Below, piece by piece: positions 49,024-58,888 of a DNA stretch of 64,000 bases; the stretch's first letter is position 1; the number at the start of each line of letters is the position of its first letter. The DNA is from Pelobacter seleniigenes DSM 18267 (lineage in GTDB: Bacteria; Desulfobacterota; Desulfuromonadia; Desulfuromonadales; Geopsychrobacteraceae). The notes under the pieces are model-generated. The model was given only the letters and a program-made list of their open reading frames with translations. It did not search any database and was not told the DNA's origin. The stretch is taken from NCBI RefSeq assembly GCF_000711225.1, contig NZ_JOMG01000005.1, forward strand, positions 124,001 through 188,000, written 5' to 3'. The position numbers and the translations under genes were made by a program.

Positions 49024-49563
49024 CTAAAATGAAGATCCGGGCTGCTGCAGGAATTCCAGCTCTTCCTGGGTGGAAGCCCGATTAAGAATGTTATTGCGAT
49101 GGGGGTAGCGGCCAAACTGTTCCAGGATCTTTTTATGGCGAAGTTCAAAGTCCAGGTTCGATTCCAGCCCCGGCTGGCTGAACAGGTCCACGGCCTGGCG
49201 ATGGATGTGCAGGGATTCGCTATGCATGAACGGCATATAGAAAAAACTTTTTTCATGGGCAGGGAGTTCACTGTCTGCGCCGCGGGAGATGCCTTCCTGG
49301 GCCAGGGCCAAGGCTAAGGTATCGGTGGCAAAAGCCTGTGCTGAATCACGATACATATTGCGAGGGAATTGATCCAGAACAATGATTTCCGCGAGTCTCC
49401 CTTGAGCTGTCTGTCGCCATTCGGCAAGTTCGCAGCAAGCAGCGCGCCGGTAGACCTGCTCAAAGCGGTCTTTTATAAGCCGGTCAAAATCATGGTCTTT
49501 GGCCCACCACCGGGCTTTGTCGATCTCTTCAAACCAAAAATGAATAATCTCCTGATAGTTCAA
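49024..49563 (-). CDS. DUF924 family protein
   Basis: A 179-residue helical protein that begins IIHFWFEEIDKARWWAKDHDFD. It contains IIVLDQFPRNMYRDSAQAFATD, MPFMHSESL and FGRYPHRNNILNR, all hallmarks of the DUF924 (TPR-like) family. Function is unknown, although some members are annotated as membrane-associated. It runs in the same direction as the next upstream hypothetical gene, 66 bases away. Confidence 0.92.
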   Translation of the reverse strand: MNYQEIIHFWFEEIDKARWWAKDHDFDRLIKDRFEQVYRRAACCELAEWRQTAQGRLAEIIVLDQFPRNMYRDSAQAFATDTLALALAQEGISRGADSELPAHEKSFFYMPFMHSESLHIHRQAVDLFSQPGLESNLDFELRHKKILEQFGRYPHRNNILNRASTQEELEFLQQPGSSF

Positions 49564-49629
49564 TGTTTTTTGCCCCTTTTTGCGCAGCCCAATGCCCCTC
49601 TCCAGAAGGGGTGAAACCGCGGATCTTCT

Positions 49630-50091
49630 TCAACAATTCAACTGTTTGGCCAGGTAGCCCTGCAGATCAGGATGATCCGGTTTTTTTAAAACTTCCTCGA
49701 TCCAGGCTTCCCTTTCAAAACAGATCAGCTGTAAATCCCAGACACAGGCGATCAACCCGGTCGGAGTTTTGTATTCAAGGATATCCGGATGCTCTTCCGG
49801 GGAGACATAGACATGGTGGTGTAACTCATTTTCGTCAGCCCACCAGTCGACGAAGATGAAATTTGCTGTTTTGCCCTGATGAATCCCGACAAATCCGACT
49901 CCATAGCACTGTTTCGTAGTGGCCTGTGCCAGGCGTTCCTGAGTAATCTCTTTCGCTGTAGCAATCAGGCCGGGGCATGGCGCTGGCCTGTCATAGGCGA
50001 TCCCGTAGGTCTTCATCCGCCAGCCCGGGAAATCCCAGAAACCGAGAAAGCGAATCGTTCGGCCACGATAACCCTCTGTTAACTTCACCAT
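49630..50091 (-). CDS. Conserved hypothetical protein, soluble
   Basis: I do not recognise a named family. The 153-residue protein is compact, without signal peptide or TM helix, and rich in aromatic residues: FLGFWDFPGWRMKTYGIAY, YGVGFVGIHQGK and FIFVDWWADENELHHHVYVS. The last block, with DWW and ENELHHH, looks like a conserved active or metal-binding region. Composition matches its neighbours. It may be co-transcribed with the DUF924 gene. Confidence 0.75.
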   Translation of the reverse strand: MVKLTEGYRGRTIRFLGFWDFPGWRMKTYGIAYDRPAPCPGLIATAKEITQERLAQATTKQCYGVGFVGIHQGKTANFIFVDWWADENELHHHVYVSPEEHPDILEYKTPTGLIACVWDLQLICFEREAWIEEVLKKPDHPDLQGYLAKQLNC

Positions 50092-50272
50092 GAACTGCTC
50101 CTGTGATCAAAAAGCCCTACTGTCCTGGTTCAGTATAGCAAAGATAACAGCGCCGCGAATATGCCCCTGGTCAGGCTGTTGCTACACAACGTCTTATTGT
50201 TCCTGCTCGGCCAGGATTTGGTCTGCACATTGGGCATAGGACCTGTTGAGGGGGCCGTAGTAAGGGGAGAAA

Positions 50273-50521
50273 TCAGGCGGCACAGCTGATGGCATCGAGT
50301 TGATAGTTCAGGAATTTGATCAATTCCTGCTGTTTGCCTTCCTGGAGCAGGGTCAGGGCGTGAATGAAGGTTGCCGCATCCCGATCACGGACCAGCAGGG
50401 CACGATGGGTGAGGACCTGTTCGACCAGGGTTTGCTGGTCTTCCTGAAAATCTGCAGCCGAAACGCTGGTTGACAGCAGCAAGGTGATGATCAGCAATAG
50501 ACAAGCTCTGATGTGATTCAT
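50273..50521 (-). CDS. Small exported protein
   Basis: An 82-residue protein with a clear signal peptide (MNHIRACLLLIITLLLSTSVSAAD, cleavage near SAA-D) and a mature helical part of about 58 residues with no known motif. The ATG at 50521 is supported by GGAGGAGGGG just upstream; the longer open frame would lack a proper export signal. It follows the AlaX-like gene by 52 bases on the same strand. Function unknown. Confidence 0.65.
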   Translation of the reverse strand: MNHIRACLLLIITLLLSTSVSAADFQEDQQTLVEQVLTHRALLVRDRDAATFIHALTLLQEGKQQELIKFLNYQLDAISCAA

Positions 50522-50573
50522 TGGCCCCTCCTCCGTGACGGTTCGGGTGGTGCGGCATGACATGCGCCGCTGG

Positions 50574-51215
50574 TCAGCCTTGCAGATAAATTTCAATCCG
50601 TTCTTTGCCTTTGCCGATGTTATTCCTTTTCAAGGCGATGTCGCCTATTTCCCCGGTCTTGCGCAGATGGGTGCCGCCGCACGGGACCCGGGCAAAGCCG
50701 TCGACCTCCCAATAGCGCTGTTCTGCAGCCGGGTCACTGAAGGCACTGACAATATCCAGGTTTTGTTGAATGAGGGACTCGGCTGCAGCCTTCAACTTTG
50801 GGAGCAGGGGTGAAATATTGTCTTCGTAAAGGAAATCGAGGCGCGCTTTTGCCGGGGAGATATGGGCGCCGATTTTGGTGATGCCGGGCCTTTGCCGATA
50901 GGTCAGTTCCAAAATCAGTTCCGCGGCAAAGTGCAGTTGCATCAGGAGGTAGCGCCGCTCCCAATCAATGGCGATGGTAACGAGATCCTCGGCCTGCAGA
51001 CCATGTCCGGGCGGCAGGGTATAGATAATGTCATGGCCGTCTTTGACCGCCTCCAGAACGGAAATGCCGGCAATGGTTCCATGGTCGCTTTCCTGCCCGC
51101 CGGAACAGGCGAAGAAAACAGTTTCTGCAACAGTGACCTGCTCGGCGGCGGCGGTTGCGATAACCGTTTCGTTGCTGGTCTGATAGGGATTTTCCCAGAA
51201 GAGTTTTGTCGTCAT
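50574..51215 (-). CDS. Alanyl-tRNA editing protein, AlaX-like
   Basis: A 213-residue stand-alone editing domain of the threonyl/alanyl-tRNA synthetase second additional domain family, which clears Ser- or Gly-mischarged tRNA(Ala). FFACSGGQESDHGTI is the entry motif, and VPCGGTHLRKTGEIG supplies the Cys and His zinc ligands. The first zinc motif, usually HxxxH, reads LHFAAEL, with Glu in place of the second His. This may mark a variant subfamily or altered activity. AGGA nine bases before the ATG supports the start. Confidence 0.85.
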   Translation of the reverse strand: MTTKLFWENPYQTSNETVIATAAAEQVTVAETVFFACSGGQESDHGTIAGISVLEAVKDGHDIIYTLPPGHGLQAEDLVTIAIDWERRYLLMQLHFAAELILELTYRQRPGITKIGAHISPAKARLDFLYEDNISPLLPKLKAAAESLIQQNLDIVSAFSDPAAEQRYWEVDGFARVPCGGTHLRKTGEIGDIALKRNNIGKGKERIEIYLQG

Positions 51216-51620
51216 GGCACGTCGGTCCTAAACTGCCCCGCTTTCAGGGTGATTTTGTTGTTTGATAAAGCGATTTAAATACTGCCCGATTTCAGCCCAT
51301 TCGGCAATTATTCTCTGCTTGGGTTGCTCTTTCGGTTGAACAGCTCTCGCCAGGAGTTGCTGCTTTCCCGGGCGGGGCAGCGCCTGTTGGAATGGAGGAT
51401 AGCGTTCGCTGTCGGCTGTATTCTTGAAGGGAAGATCTGGCAGGATCTGCTTAGCTGAAGAGCTCTTTTGCAAGGGTACATAAAAACTCAAAGTCGTTGG
51501 ATCTATCTCCCCTCTACTCGATGATTCTAATCGGTAGAAGGGAGATTTTTGTAAAGCCGGTCCCCGAGGAAAAGGCGCTGGCGATGTACAGCTCAAACAA
51601 GCGGGCCACTACCCGGAATT
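51216..51620. other. Intergenic region with a plus-strand hairpin
   Basis: A minus-strand open frame (51228-51596) is present, but it has low-complexity, non-conserved-looking sequence and contains the hairpin described next, so I do not annotate it as a gene. Nothing else is recognised. Confidence 0.5.
51505..51550 (+). terminator. Terminator-like hairpin facing the plus strand
   Basis: ATCTCCCCTCTAC (51505-51517) pairs at 12 of 13 positions with GTAGAAGGGAGAT (51534-51546), has an inner CGAT/ATCG pair, and continues into TTTTTG. No plus-strand gene lies upstream, so it may instead define the 3' end of the minus-strand gene at 51621 or end an antisense RNA. Confidence 0.5.
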
Positions 51621-52061
51621 TTAGTTTGTTGTCAGGTTATCAAGTCCATGTTTCTGAAACTCGTCGGCCCATTTGTCTTCATGCTTTTGAATGGCGATAA
51701 ATTTTTCTTCCGAAGAAAGCCTCTCCAGGCTGCCTGGTGGCAGCTCTTTGAGAAAATCGCGTTCGGCCATTCTGGAGATCAGCGTTTCCCAGAACGTGAA
51801 TTCTTCAAAATCCTCCAGAAATTCCATGACTTCAGAGTCTTCGAATTCAGCGGTCTCCAGATATTCATCATGTTCTTCGTCATATTCGATCAGCTGTTCA
51901 CAGCCAAAATCTTTGGCCAGAGCATAAATTTTTTGCGCGAGCTCATCATAACGATTCACTTTGGTGTAGCGTTCCACCTCATTTGCTGTCAAAACCCAGG
52001 TTCCCATGTAGATGAGATCAAGAAGTAGGCGATATTCTTTGTTTGAAAAATTGATGTTCAT
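51621..52061 (-). CDS. Acidic hypothetical protein
   Basis: No family recognised. It has 146 residues, is strongly acidic, predicted helical and soluble. It starts MNINFSNKEYRLLLDLIYMGTWVL, has a run of Asp/Glu near residues 58-90 (EYDEEHDEYLETAEFEDSE) and an FWETLISRMAERDF segment. AGGAGG about ten bases before the ATG makes it a likely real gene. It stands alone with about 450 bases of noncoding DNA upstream. Confidence 0.7.
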   Translation of the reverse strand: MNINFSNKEYRLLLDLIYMGTWVLTANEVERYTKVNRYDELAQKIYALAKDFGCEQLIEYDEEHDEYLETAEFEDSEVMEFLEDFEEFTFWETLISRMAERDFLKELPPGSLERLSSEEKFIAIQKHEDKWADEFQKHGLDNLTTN

Positions 52062-52511
52062 CTCATGTGCCTCCTGGGAAAATGGGGTTAAGAGTCGGCC
52101 GCCGGAACAAAATGGTGTGTTCCCAAAGCTGTTGTTGGCCGGCTGGACATTGTTTTTGAGATCGGGCTGAGCTGTAATGCTAATAGAATACTAGACTGGT
52201 TTAAATTGTCATCCTGTAAAGCGATTTTATTATTAGGCGGAATCCGCTCGCCAGTCTTGGTTGCTGCTGGTGTTCCGTTCGCTCCTTTAGTAAATCAATT
52301 CCGCCCTTTTGGGGCCGGAAAATTTCCAGAACCGCCTTTCCCAATCATCTGCCAGGTGCCTCAGTGGTTATTGTGCAAGTCCGACTTGTGACCTGTCACA
52401 GCGACTGCTATGCTGGGCGGAAGATTTTGCTGTCAGCTGCTTGCAGCAATGGGCCTTGGTGCGGCCCAAGTCTGGTCGCCTGCAAAATGCTGCCTGCCTG
52501 TGGAGAATGCC
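52062..52511. other. Divergent intergenic region
   Basis: No gene is supported. A minus-strand promoter is possible: ATGACA (complement of 52207-52212), a 16-base spacer and TATTCT (complement of 52185-52190). It would drive the acidic protein gene with a leader of about 115 bases. An eight-bp inverted repeat GGCGGAAT/ATTCCGCC (52236-52243 and 52298-52305) flanks 54 bases. Confidence 0.4.
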
Positions 52512-53555
52512 ATGTCGGGGAAAAAACTACGCTTTGGAATCATTGGACCGGGGGCAATCGCCAAGGTTCACAGCTATGCTATCCGCTGTGTGGACGGTGC
52601 CGAACTGACCGCTGTCTATGGGCGCAACCCGGTCGCTGTGGACAGTTTTGCAACGGCACAGGGGATAGCCGGTTTTTCGGAACTGGACCAATTTCTTAAT
52701 AGCGGGCTCATCGACGCCGTCTCCATTGCCACTGCCTCCGGAACGCATTTGGAACTGGCTATTCAGGCTGCACAGCGTGGCAAGCATGTTTTGTGTGAAA
52801 AACCCTTGGAGGTCACCTCCCAACGAACTGAACAGTTGATCTCGATTTGTGCCCAGCATCAGGTCAAACTCGGGGTCTATTTTCAGGCGCGTTTCGATGA
52901 ATGCACCCAACTGGCCAAGCAGGCCATCGACCAGGGTCGGCTCGGAAAATTATTGTTTGCCAGCTGTCAGATGCGTTGGTTTCGCAGCCAGGATTATTAC
53001 GATTCAGCAGCCTGGCGCGGGACCTGGGCATTGGACGGTGGCGGTTGTCTGATGAATCAGGGGATTCACAGTATTGATCTGCTCCTTTACCTCGCCGGGC
53101 AGCCGGCCAGTGTTTTTGCCTGGCAAGGGCCGGTCACCCATCAGCGGATTGAAGTTGAAGATAATCTGTGTGCAGCGGTGCGGTTTAAAAACGGGGCCGT
53201 CGGGACTGTCGAAGCGTCGACCTCCTGTGCACCGGGATTTCCCCGCCGCATAGAGATTTCCGGGGAAAAGGGGAGTATTGCTATTGAAGGTGATCAAATC
53301 GTGCGTTGGGAGTTTGTTGACTCTCGGCCTGAAGACCAGGCAATGCTGGCCGAGACTGCCGGTAGTGTCGGTGGCGCGGCAGACCCGACCGCCATTGACA
53401 TGGAGGGGCATCGGTTGGTCGTTGCCGACTTTGTCAGCAGTGTTCAAGAAAACCGGGAGCCATTGATCAATGGTTTTGAGGGAAAAAGGTCCGTTGACCT
53501 GATTTGTGCTGTCTATGCCTCGCTGCGTAGCGGGACCTCAGTCTGCCTGGCGTAA
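52512..53555 (+). CDS. Gfo/Idh/MocA family oxidoreductase
   Basis: A 347-residue NAD(P)-dependent dehydrogenase. The Rossmann motif is FGIIGPGAIAKVH, the EKPLEVT motif supplies the Lys near the nicotinamide, and the C-terminal alpha/beta domain has WRGTWALDGGGCLMNQGIHSIDLLLYL with the catalytic His. Substrates are usually sugars, inositols or their acids. GGAG before the ATG at 52512 fixes the start. It stands alone beside the sensor-kinase modules; the 18-base gap to the convergent kinase gene has no terminator. Confidence 0.9.
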   Translation: MSGKKLRFGIIGPGAIAKVHSYAIRCVDGAELTAVYGRNPVAVDSFATAQGIAGFSELDQFLNSGLIDAVSIATASGTHLELAIQAAQRGKHVLCEKPLEVTSQRTEQLISICAQHQVKLGVYFQARFDECTQLAKQAIDQGRLGKLLFASCQMRWFRSQDYYDSAAWRGTWALDGGGCLMNQGIHSIDLLLYLAGQPASVFAWQGPVTHQRIEVEDNLCAAVRFKNGAVGTVEASTSCAPGFPRRIEISGEKGSIAIEGDQIVRWEFVDSRPEDQAMLAETAGSVGGAADPTAIDMEGHRLVVADFVSSVQENREPLINGFEGKRSVDLICAVYASLRSGTSVCLA

Positions 53556-53573
53556 TCATTTTGGAACCATCGT

Positions 53574-55892
53574 CTAAGTGGACTCCGCCCACGAAAAATC
53601 CGCCTGGGTTTTATCCTGAAGTGCCGCTGAGACGATGCGGCTCAATTCCGTGCTGCGGTATGGTTTGCGGATAAAACCGGCTAGGCCGGCGGTACGCAGG
53701 TTTGCCAGCTCGGAAGGTTTGGCAAAACCTGAGGATAATACCACCCGGACATCCGCTGAAATTTCTTTCATTTTGAAGAAACAGTCGCGGCCGTTCATCT
53801 CCGGCATGACCATATCAAGAAGCACCAGATCAATCTCTTGCCAGTGCTGTCGGAACAGCTCTAACCCGCTGCGGCCGTTTTCTGCCAACATGACATCGTA
53901 GCCCAGGTTTTGAAGAATCGCTGTCGCGGTCGCCCGGATGACATCTTCGTCATCTATCACCAGAATCAAGCCGGAACCGTGGGTTGCTTCCTGTACGGTC
54001 CTTGTGGTGACCGGGGCGATTTCGGACAAGGGGAGCAGGACATGAAAGGTGGTGCCGACCCCGACTTCACTGGCAACGCTCACCGCTCCGTGGTGAACCT
54101 GGACGGTTCCGAATACTGCAGCAAGCCCCAGACCAGTGCCGGCACCATGCTGCTTGGTGGTAAAAAACGGCTCAAAAATTCGCTCCAGGTTGTCCTGTGC
54201 AATGCCGCAACCGTTATCACGCAATTCAATGTCGATGAAGCGTCCAGGCTGCAATTGGAAGCCGCTGCCCTGGCACTCTTCCTCGTCCAGCTGCCGCACC
54301 TTAGAAGAGATGATGATGTCACCACCCGTAGGCATGGCCTGGGCAGCATTGATGGCCAGATTGAGGAAAATATTTTGTAATTGACCCAGGTCGCCGACCA
54401 CCATGCTGTTGGGGGCGGCAAGCTCCGTTGTTATTCTGATGCGCCGATCCAGCGTGCTTTCCAGCAAAGCCAGCGCATTGCGTAAGGCCAGGTGAACATC
54501 AACTGGTGTGGACATGATCGGTTGTTTGCGGGCGAAGGCCAGCAGCTTTGCCGTCAGGTCCGCAGCTCTCTCCCCGGACTCGATGATCATGGCCAGAAAT
54601 CTGTGTGCTGCCGGGTCGCTGCCTAATAGAGGTTTTATCAATTCTGCAGCGCCAAGGATTCCTCCGAGCATGTTGTTGAAATCATGGGCAACGCCGCCCG
54701 CCAATTGGCCGATGGTCTCCATTTTTCTACTTTGCAGCAGTTGCTCCTGGAGGGCGCGCTCCTCGGTAATATCCCGAAAGACCAAAACCATGCCGCTGAG
54801 ACGGTTATCAGTATGGAGGATCGGCGCCGCAGAATCCGCCACCAAGTGCTCGGTTCCGTTTTTGGCCAGCAAAATGGTGTCATCCTCCAGGCTTATGGCC
54901 TGACGGCTGTCCAGAATTTGCTGAAACTGGCCGACCAACGGTTGGCGGGTTTCAGCATGGATAATTGAGAACACCTCCTGCAAAGGGATCCCGTGTGCTT
55001 CCTGGATAGACCAGCCGGTCAGTTTTTCGGCCACCGGATTCATTCTGCTGATCAGACCCTGTTCGTTCGTTGCAATCACAGCATCGCCAATCGAATCAAG
55101 GGTAGTGCGCAGCTTTTCCTCACTCAGCCGCAGGGATGCGATGGTATTGGCCATCGTGGTCTGCATGCGGTTGAAATGATTGGCAAGGAGACCGATTTCA
55201 TCATCGCGTTCCACCTGGATCCGGCGGTCCAGATTTCCTTCGGCCATTTCTGCTGAGATTTCCGTCAACTGCAGGATCGGTTTGAGCTGTCGGCGGACCA
55301 GCCACAACAGCAGGATGACAATGGATAGGGTAATGCCGCCGATAACCGCGATCAGTGTACGGTTGAGTTCATAGAGCAGATGGTAGCGGATGGTATGGGG
55401 AACCAGATAGCCGATGGTCCAACCCCAGGGAGTGAAATTCCGGTAGGTACACCAGACTTGTTCTTGTGTTTCCAGGGTAAAGGTTAAGCTGTTGGTCTCG
55501 CTCTGACGCAATTTGTTGGCCAACTGCGGGGGGAATAATGAATTCGTGGCTGGCGAGACTGCTGGGAGAATAAGGTGCCCCTGAGCGTCCAGGATAAACA
55601 ACTGGGCGGTATTTTCATCTGCCTGCTCATAGGTCTCAGTCAACTGCCGCAAGGTTAAATGTTGAAAATCATCCTCATAAGTCGCGACCATTCGGGTTTT
55701 TTGCAGCCGGTCGAAATTATTCCGGACGGCACGAACAACGGTCTGTAACTTCTCGCCGTATTCCAGGTTTTGGCTCTGGTTGATGACCGCCGCCATTTTC
55801 TGTTCAACAATCAGCACAACCAGCAAGGTGGTGAGGGCAAAGGCGAGGGCGATTAATAGCGGCAACCTGACTTGCATTGAATTGAATTTCAT
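53574..55892 (-). CDS. Hybrid sensor histidine kinase with PAS and receiver domains
   Basis: A 772-residue protein. It has TM1 near residues 10-28, a periplasmic sensor region (about 30-175), TM2 ([20 protein letters not shown]), and HAMP. A PAS domain follows (about 240-360), then HisKA with His403 in [13 protein letters not shown], HATPase ([18 protein letters not shown]) and a C-terminal REC ([13 protein letters not shown]). The HDFNN class often ends in a receiver but lacks DNA-binding output. The ATG at 55892 is preferred over a TTG at 55928 inside the upstream gene. It is encoded seven bases after a binding-protein gene, its likely input partner. Confidence 0.9.
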   Translation of the reverse strand: MKFNSMQVRLPLLIALAFALTTLLVVLIVEQKMAAVINQSQNLEYGEKLQTVVRAVRNNFDRLQKTRMVATYEDDFQHLTLRQLTETYEQADENTAQLFILDAQGHLILPAVSPATNSLFPPQLANKLRQSETNSLTFTLETQEQVWCTYRNFTPWGWTIGYLVPHTIRYHLLYELNRTLIAVIGGITLSIVILLLWLVRRQLKPILQLTEISAEMAEGNLDRRIQVERDDEIGLLANHFNRMQTTMANTIASLRLSEEKLRTTLDSIGDAVIATNEQGLISRMNPVAEKLTGWSIQEAHGIPLQEVFSIIHAETRQPLVGQFQQILDSRQAISLEDDTILLAKNGTEHLVADSAAPILHTDNRLSGMVLVFRDITEERALQEQLLQSRKMETIGQLAGGVAHDFNNMLGGILGAAELIKPLLGSDPAAHRFLAMIIESGERAADLTAKLLAFARKQPIMSTPVDVHLALRNALALLESTLDRRIRITTELAAPNSMVVGDLGQLQNIFLNLAINAAQAMPTGGDIIISSKVRQLDEEECQGSGFQLQPGRFIDIELRDNGCGIAQDNLERIFEPFFTTKQHGAGTGLGLAAVFGTVQVHHGAVSVASEVGVGTTFHVLLPLSEIAPVTTRTVQEATHGSGLILVIDDEDVIRATATAILQNLGYDVMLAENGRSGLELFRQHWQEIDLVLLDMVMPEMNGRDCFFKMKEISADVRVVLSSGFAKPSELANLRTAGLAGFIRKPYRSTELSRIVSAALQDKTQADFSWAEST

Positions 55893-55899
55893 CGTTGTT

Positions 55900-56868
55900 T
55901 CACTCTGAGGTAAAAGTTGCTCGTTCAATAAGCTCGATAGGGAATTTGATGCCTAGCTTACGGGCCAGCTCCATATTCAGAAAAATCCGTGCTTTATGAT
56001 TGGTGACAATCGGGATGTCGGAGGGCGGGGTGCCGGCCAGAATTCTCAATGCGGTCCGGGCCGCCCATTCACCCTGTTCTTCCGGGTTGTTGGCAAAGGT
56101 AACCAGACTGAATTTGGCCATCCAGTCGTCCCAGTTTCCGGTCGGGACCCGGGTTTTTTGCAGAATGAAACGATAGGCCTCCTCATCGTTCCAGCCGGTA
56201 ATGGAGATGTGGTTGCCAATCAGGATCATGTCAGATTCCTGCTGCAAAGCCAGATACTGTTCTTTCCAAGCGGGAAAGTCTTTCACGAAGCGTTGGTCGA
56301 GATGGAGTTTAAAGTGTTGCTCAAAAAAAGCTGCTTCTTTGCGGGCGGAGAGATCATCTCCTTTGATAAAGGCGATCCGGTTTCCGGCAGCGTATCTTTT
56401 CAGCAGAGCCAGGATTTGATCGATCAGCTGAACTTCAATCATGCCGGTGACATTGGCTGCCGGAAAGCCGTACTCATCAGCGTTCCAGTTAACACCGCAA
56501 AAAACAAATGGCAGGGTTCCACCCAGAAAATAGGGAACAATGAGATATTTTGCGGCGTTATCGTCGGATGCAATGACAACTTGCGGCTGCCAGGAATCAA
56601 TCAACGCTTTCGCCTGGCTGGCGGCGGCGATTTTAAATTCTTCAGAATTGTGGCGTTTGGTATCCATGTGGATGATTTTCAACTGGATATTCGCGTCGTT
56701 TTTCAGAACGGATTCAATCCCTCGAGCAATGCCTGCGCTCCAGGGGTAATCCTGGTGATAGGAGTCCACGTAAAGAATTTTGGTCTGTGTGGCTGATGTA
56801 GGAAAAGGGGACAGAGCGACTGACAACAGAACAAAAAGCCATAGGGACCAAAACGGATGCAGCCTCAT
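55900..56868 (-). CDS. Periplasmic ABC-type substrate-binding protein linked to the kinase
   Basis: A 322-residue exported protein of the ABC_sub_bind (TrpX/YtfQ-like) type. It has a signal peptide to about residue 27, then TKILYVDSYHQDYPWSAGIARGIES and LPFVFCGVNWNADEYGFPAANVTGMIE. This subfamily is often found next to hybrid kinases and not to ABC permeases, as here, where the kinase gene begins seven bases after the stop. It probably presents a ligand to the kinase's periplasmic domain. No permease or ATPase gene is nearby. Confidence 0.88.
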   Translation of the reverse strand: MRLHPFWSLWLFVLLSVALSPFPTSATQTKILYVDSYHQDYPWSAGIARGIESVLKNDANIQLKIIHMDTKRHNSEEFKIAAASQAKALIDSWQPQVVIASDDNAAKYLIVPYFLGGTLPFVFCGVNWNADEYGFPAANVTGMIEVQLIDQILALLKRYAAGNRIAFIKGDDLSARKEAAFFEQHFKLHLDQRFVKDFPAWKEQYLALQQESDMILIGNHISITGWNDEEAYRFILQKTRVPTGNWDDWMAKFSLVTFANNPEEQGEWAARTALRILAGTPPSDIPIVTNHKARIFLNMELARKLGIKFPIELIERATFTSE

Positions 56869-57068
56869 GTCACGTCTCCTGGCAGGGATGGTGATCTAGA
56901 CCTTTGATTTATCGTTATATTATAAGACTAATAAAGCAATCTTGTTGAGAAAAGTAATTTTTGTTGCAGGTAAGCGGTATTGAAATCGCCAATAAACGTT
57001 AAAAAATGGCTGCGGAAATGCTTTGCCAATGGATTTTAACGCTATAAATGGCCAATTCAAGAGGGGGA

Positions 57069-58883
57069 CTATTTTTCATCCAGAACCTGACGGATGATTT
57101 TTGTCAAGGCGGATAGTTTCAGCGGTTTAGTGCAGGAGGCCCTTATGTTCAGTTTTGCTAGCTCTGCCTCGGTAATTTTTGAACTGTAGCCGGTGCTGAG
57201 AATCGTCGGCAGATCCGGGCGTAAGGCGTTGGCTTCCGCAATGATTTCCAGGCCGGTCACTTCGGGCATGGTTTGATCGGTGATCAACAGATCGAACTGT
57301 TGCGGATCTTTCTGTAACAGTTTGAGGGCTGTCCTGGCGTTTGTTTCCACTCTGACCCGGTATCCCAATTCTGCGAGCATCTGCCCGCCGACTTCAGCCA
57401 GGGTCTGGTCGTCATCGATCAGCAGAATGCGTTCGGTTCCCGACCATAGAGCCTTGTCATCCGCAATGATCTCGTCCTTGGACGAGGCCTCTTCGATCAG
57501 CGGAAAGAACAGGGAAAAGGTCGCACCCGCGCCGATTTGGCTCTGTACTTTGATCAGGCCATGATGCTGTTCAACCACGGCCTGAACGGTGGACAACCCC
57601 ATTCCGGTCCCCTCATTCACTTTCTTGGTGGTAAAAAACGGATCGAAGATCTTTTCCAGCACCTCCGGAGACATGCCGCAACCATTATCCTGGACCTGAA
57701 TTCTGGCATAGTGTCCCGGCTGACAATTGAGACGGGCTGGAATATCCGCTTGCTCAAGCGTCATGGTATCCACGCAAACAGTCAGGCGGCCTTTTTCTTC
57801 CATGGCGTAAACGGCATTGTTGCATAGGTTGATTAGAATCTCCTGGATCCGTGAAGCATCGCCCTTAATAACCGCCGCTTTGGCAGACTCGACCACTTCA
57901 TAACGAAGGTTGATGGTGGTCGGTAATGTCGACCGCATGAACTTCATTGTTTCATCGACGATGGCAATGGCCTGGAGTGGTTTCAGTCCGTGCAGATCCT
58001 GCCGACTGTAAGTCAGGATCTGCATAACCAGGTCGCGGGCGCGAAGAACCGCTTGAATCGATTCTTCGAGGTGATTCGCAACCTTAGCCGGGTCGGTTTT
58101 CCTGATTTTGGCCAACTCAAGATTGCCGAGGATAATGGCCAGATTATTATTGAAGTTGTGGGCGATCCCCCCGGCCAGTAGACCAACCGCCTCCATTTTG
58201 TATTTCTGGCGCAATTCATATTCCAGTTTTTGCTGTTGTTCTTCCCGCTGGGCCAGACTCTGGGCCATTTTGTTGAACTTGTTGATAATTGCCTGAATCT
58301 CCAGCTTCTGTCCCTTGATGTCCGATTGGATGAACTGCCCGTCAGCAACCCGGTCCATGCTGTTCTGAAGATCCCGCAACGGCTTGACCAGGTGGTGTCT
58401 GAGCAGGTTGTGAATCAGCAGGATAGAAAAAAAGACCGTTGCCAGGGCTGTGATCAGGGAGATTTTGAGAATCAGGTTTTCCTGCTTGTGCCAGTTGGTA
58501 TTGGCGAAAACAATCTCCAGTTTCCCGATTTGAATCTTTGTGTCATGGATCAAGGGGATGCTGATGGTGGAGACTCCTGTGGCAGGGAATTCGCCCTTGT
58601 CAACGATGACGTTGTATTCCTGATCGTACAACCGCAGCCCCTTGATCATCCGGTTATTGAAGGCCATGTCGGCCAACTGTTCGGTGGTATTCAGATCAAA
58701 TAGCCATAGTTGTTGGGTGAACGTATCGGCCAGATGCTTGGCCTCGACTTGAATCTGCGATTGAAAATCCTCAGCTGCCAACCGGACCGAAAAGGTGTAG
58801 AAAACCAGAATGATGACGATATTTACGCAGAGAATAAGCAGTGTCAAACGGCTGATCAGGGCCTTGCTGATACTTTGTGACAT
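57069..58883 (-). CDS. Hybrid sensor histidine kinase/response regulator
   Basis: A 604-residue protein with TM1 (residues 12-32), a periplasmic region of about 100 residues, TM2 (ISLITALATVFFSILLIHNLL) and HAMP-like linker. HisKA follows with His242 in GGIAHNFNNNLAIILGN, then HATPase (DNGCGMS, GTGMGLSTV) and a C-terminal REC (LLITDQTMPEVTG). It follows the tandem binding-protein gene by five bases. The design parallels the module at 53574-56868, but with a different sensor and binding protein. Confidence 0.9.
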   Translation of the reverse strand: MSQSISKALISRLTLLILCVNIVIILVFYTFSVRLAAEDFQSQIQVEAKHLADTFTQQLWLFDLNTTEQLADMAFNNRMIKGLRLYDQEYNVIVDKGEFPATGVSTISIPLIHDTKIQIGKLEIVFANTNWHKQENLILKISLITALATVFFSILLIHNLLRHHLVKPLRDLQNSMDRVADGQFIQSDIKGQKLEIQAIINKFNKMAQSLAQREEQQQKLEYELRQKYKMEAVGLLAGGIAHNFNNNLAIILGNLELAKIRKTDPAKVANHLEESIQAVLRARDLVMQILTYSRQDLHGLKPLQAIAIVDETMKFMRSTLPTTINLRYEVVESAKAAVIKGDASRIQEILINLCNNAVYAMEEKGRLTVCVDTMTLEQADIPARLNCQPGHYARIQVQDNGCGMSPEVLEKIFDPFFTTKKVNEGTGMGLSTVQAVVEQHHGLIKVQSQIGAGATFSLFFPLIEEASSKDEIIADDKALWSGTERILLIDDDQTLAEVGGQMLAELGYRVRVETNARTALKLLQKDPQQFDLLITDQTMPEVTGLEIIAEANALRPDLPTILSTGYSSKITEAELAKLNIRASCTKPLKLSALTKIIRQVLDEK

Positions 58884-58888
58884 TTATT

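Noticed and set aside
51228-51596. Minus-strand open frame of 122 codons upstream of the AlaX-like gene
   Set aside because: No recognisable domain, composition unlike a folded protein, and a strong terminator-like hairpin lies inside it.
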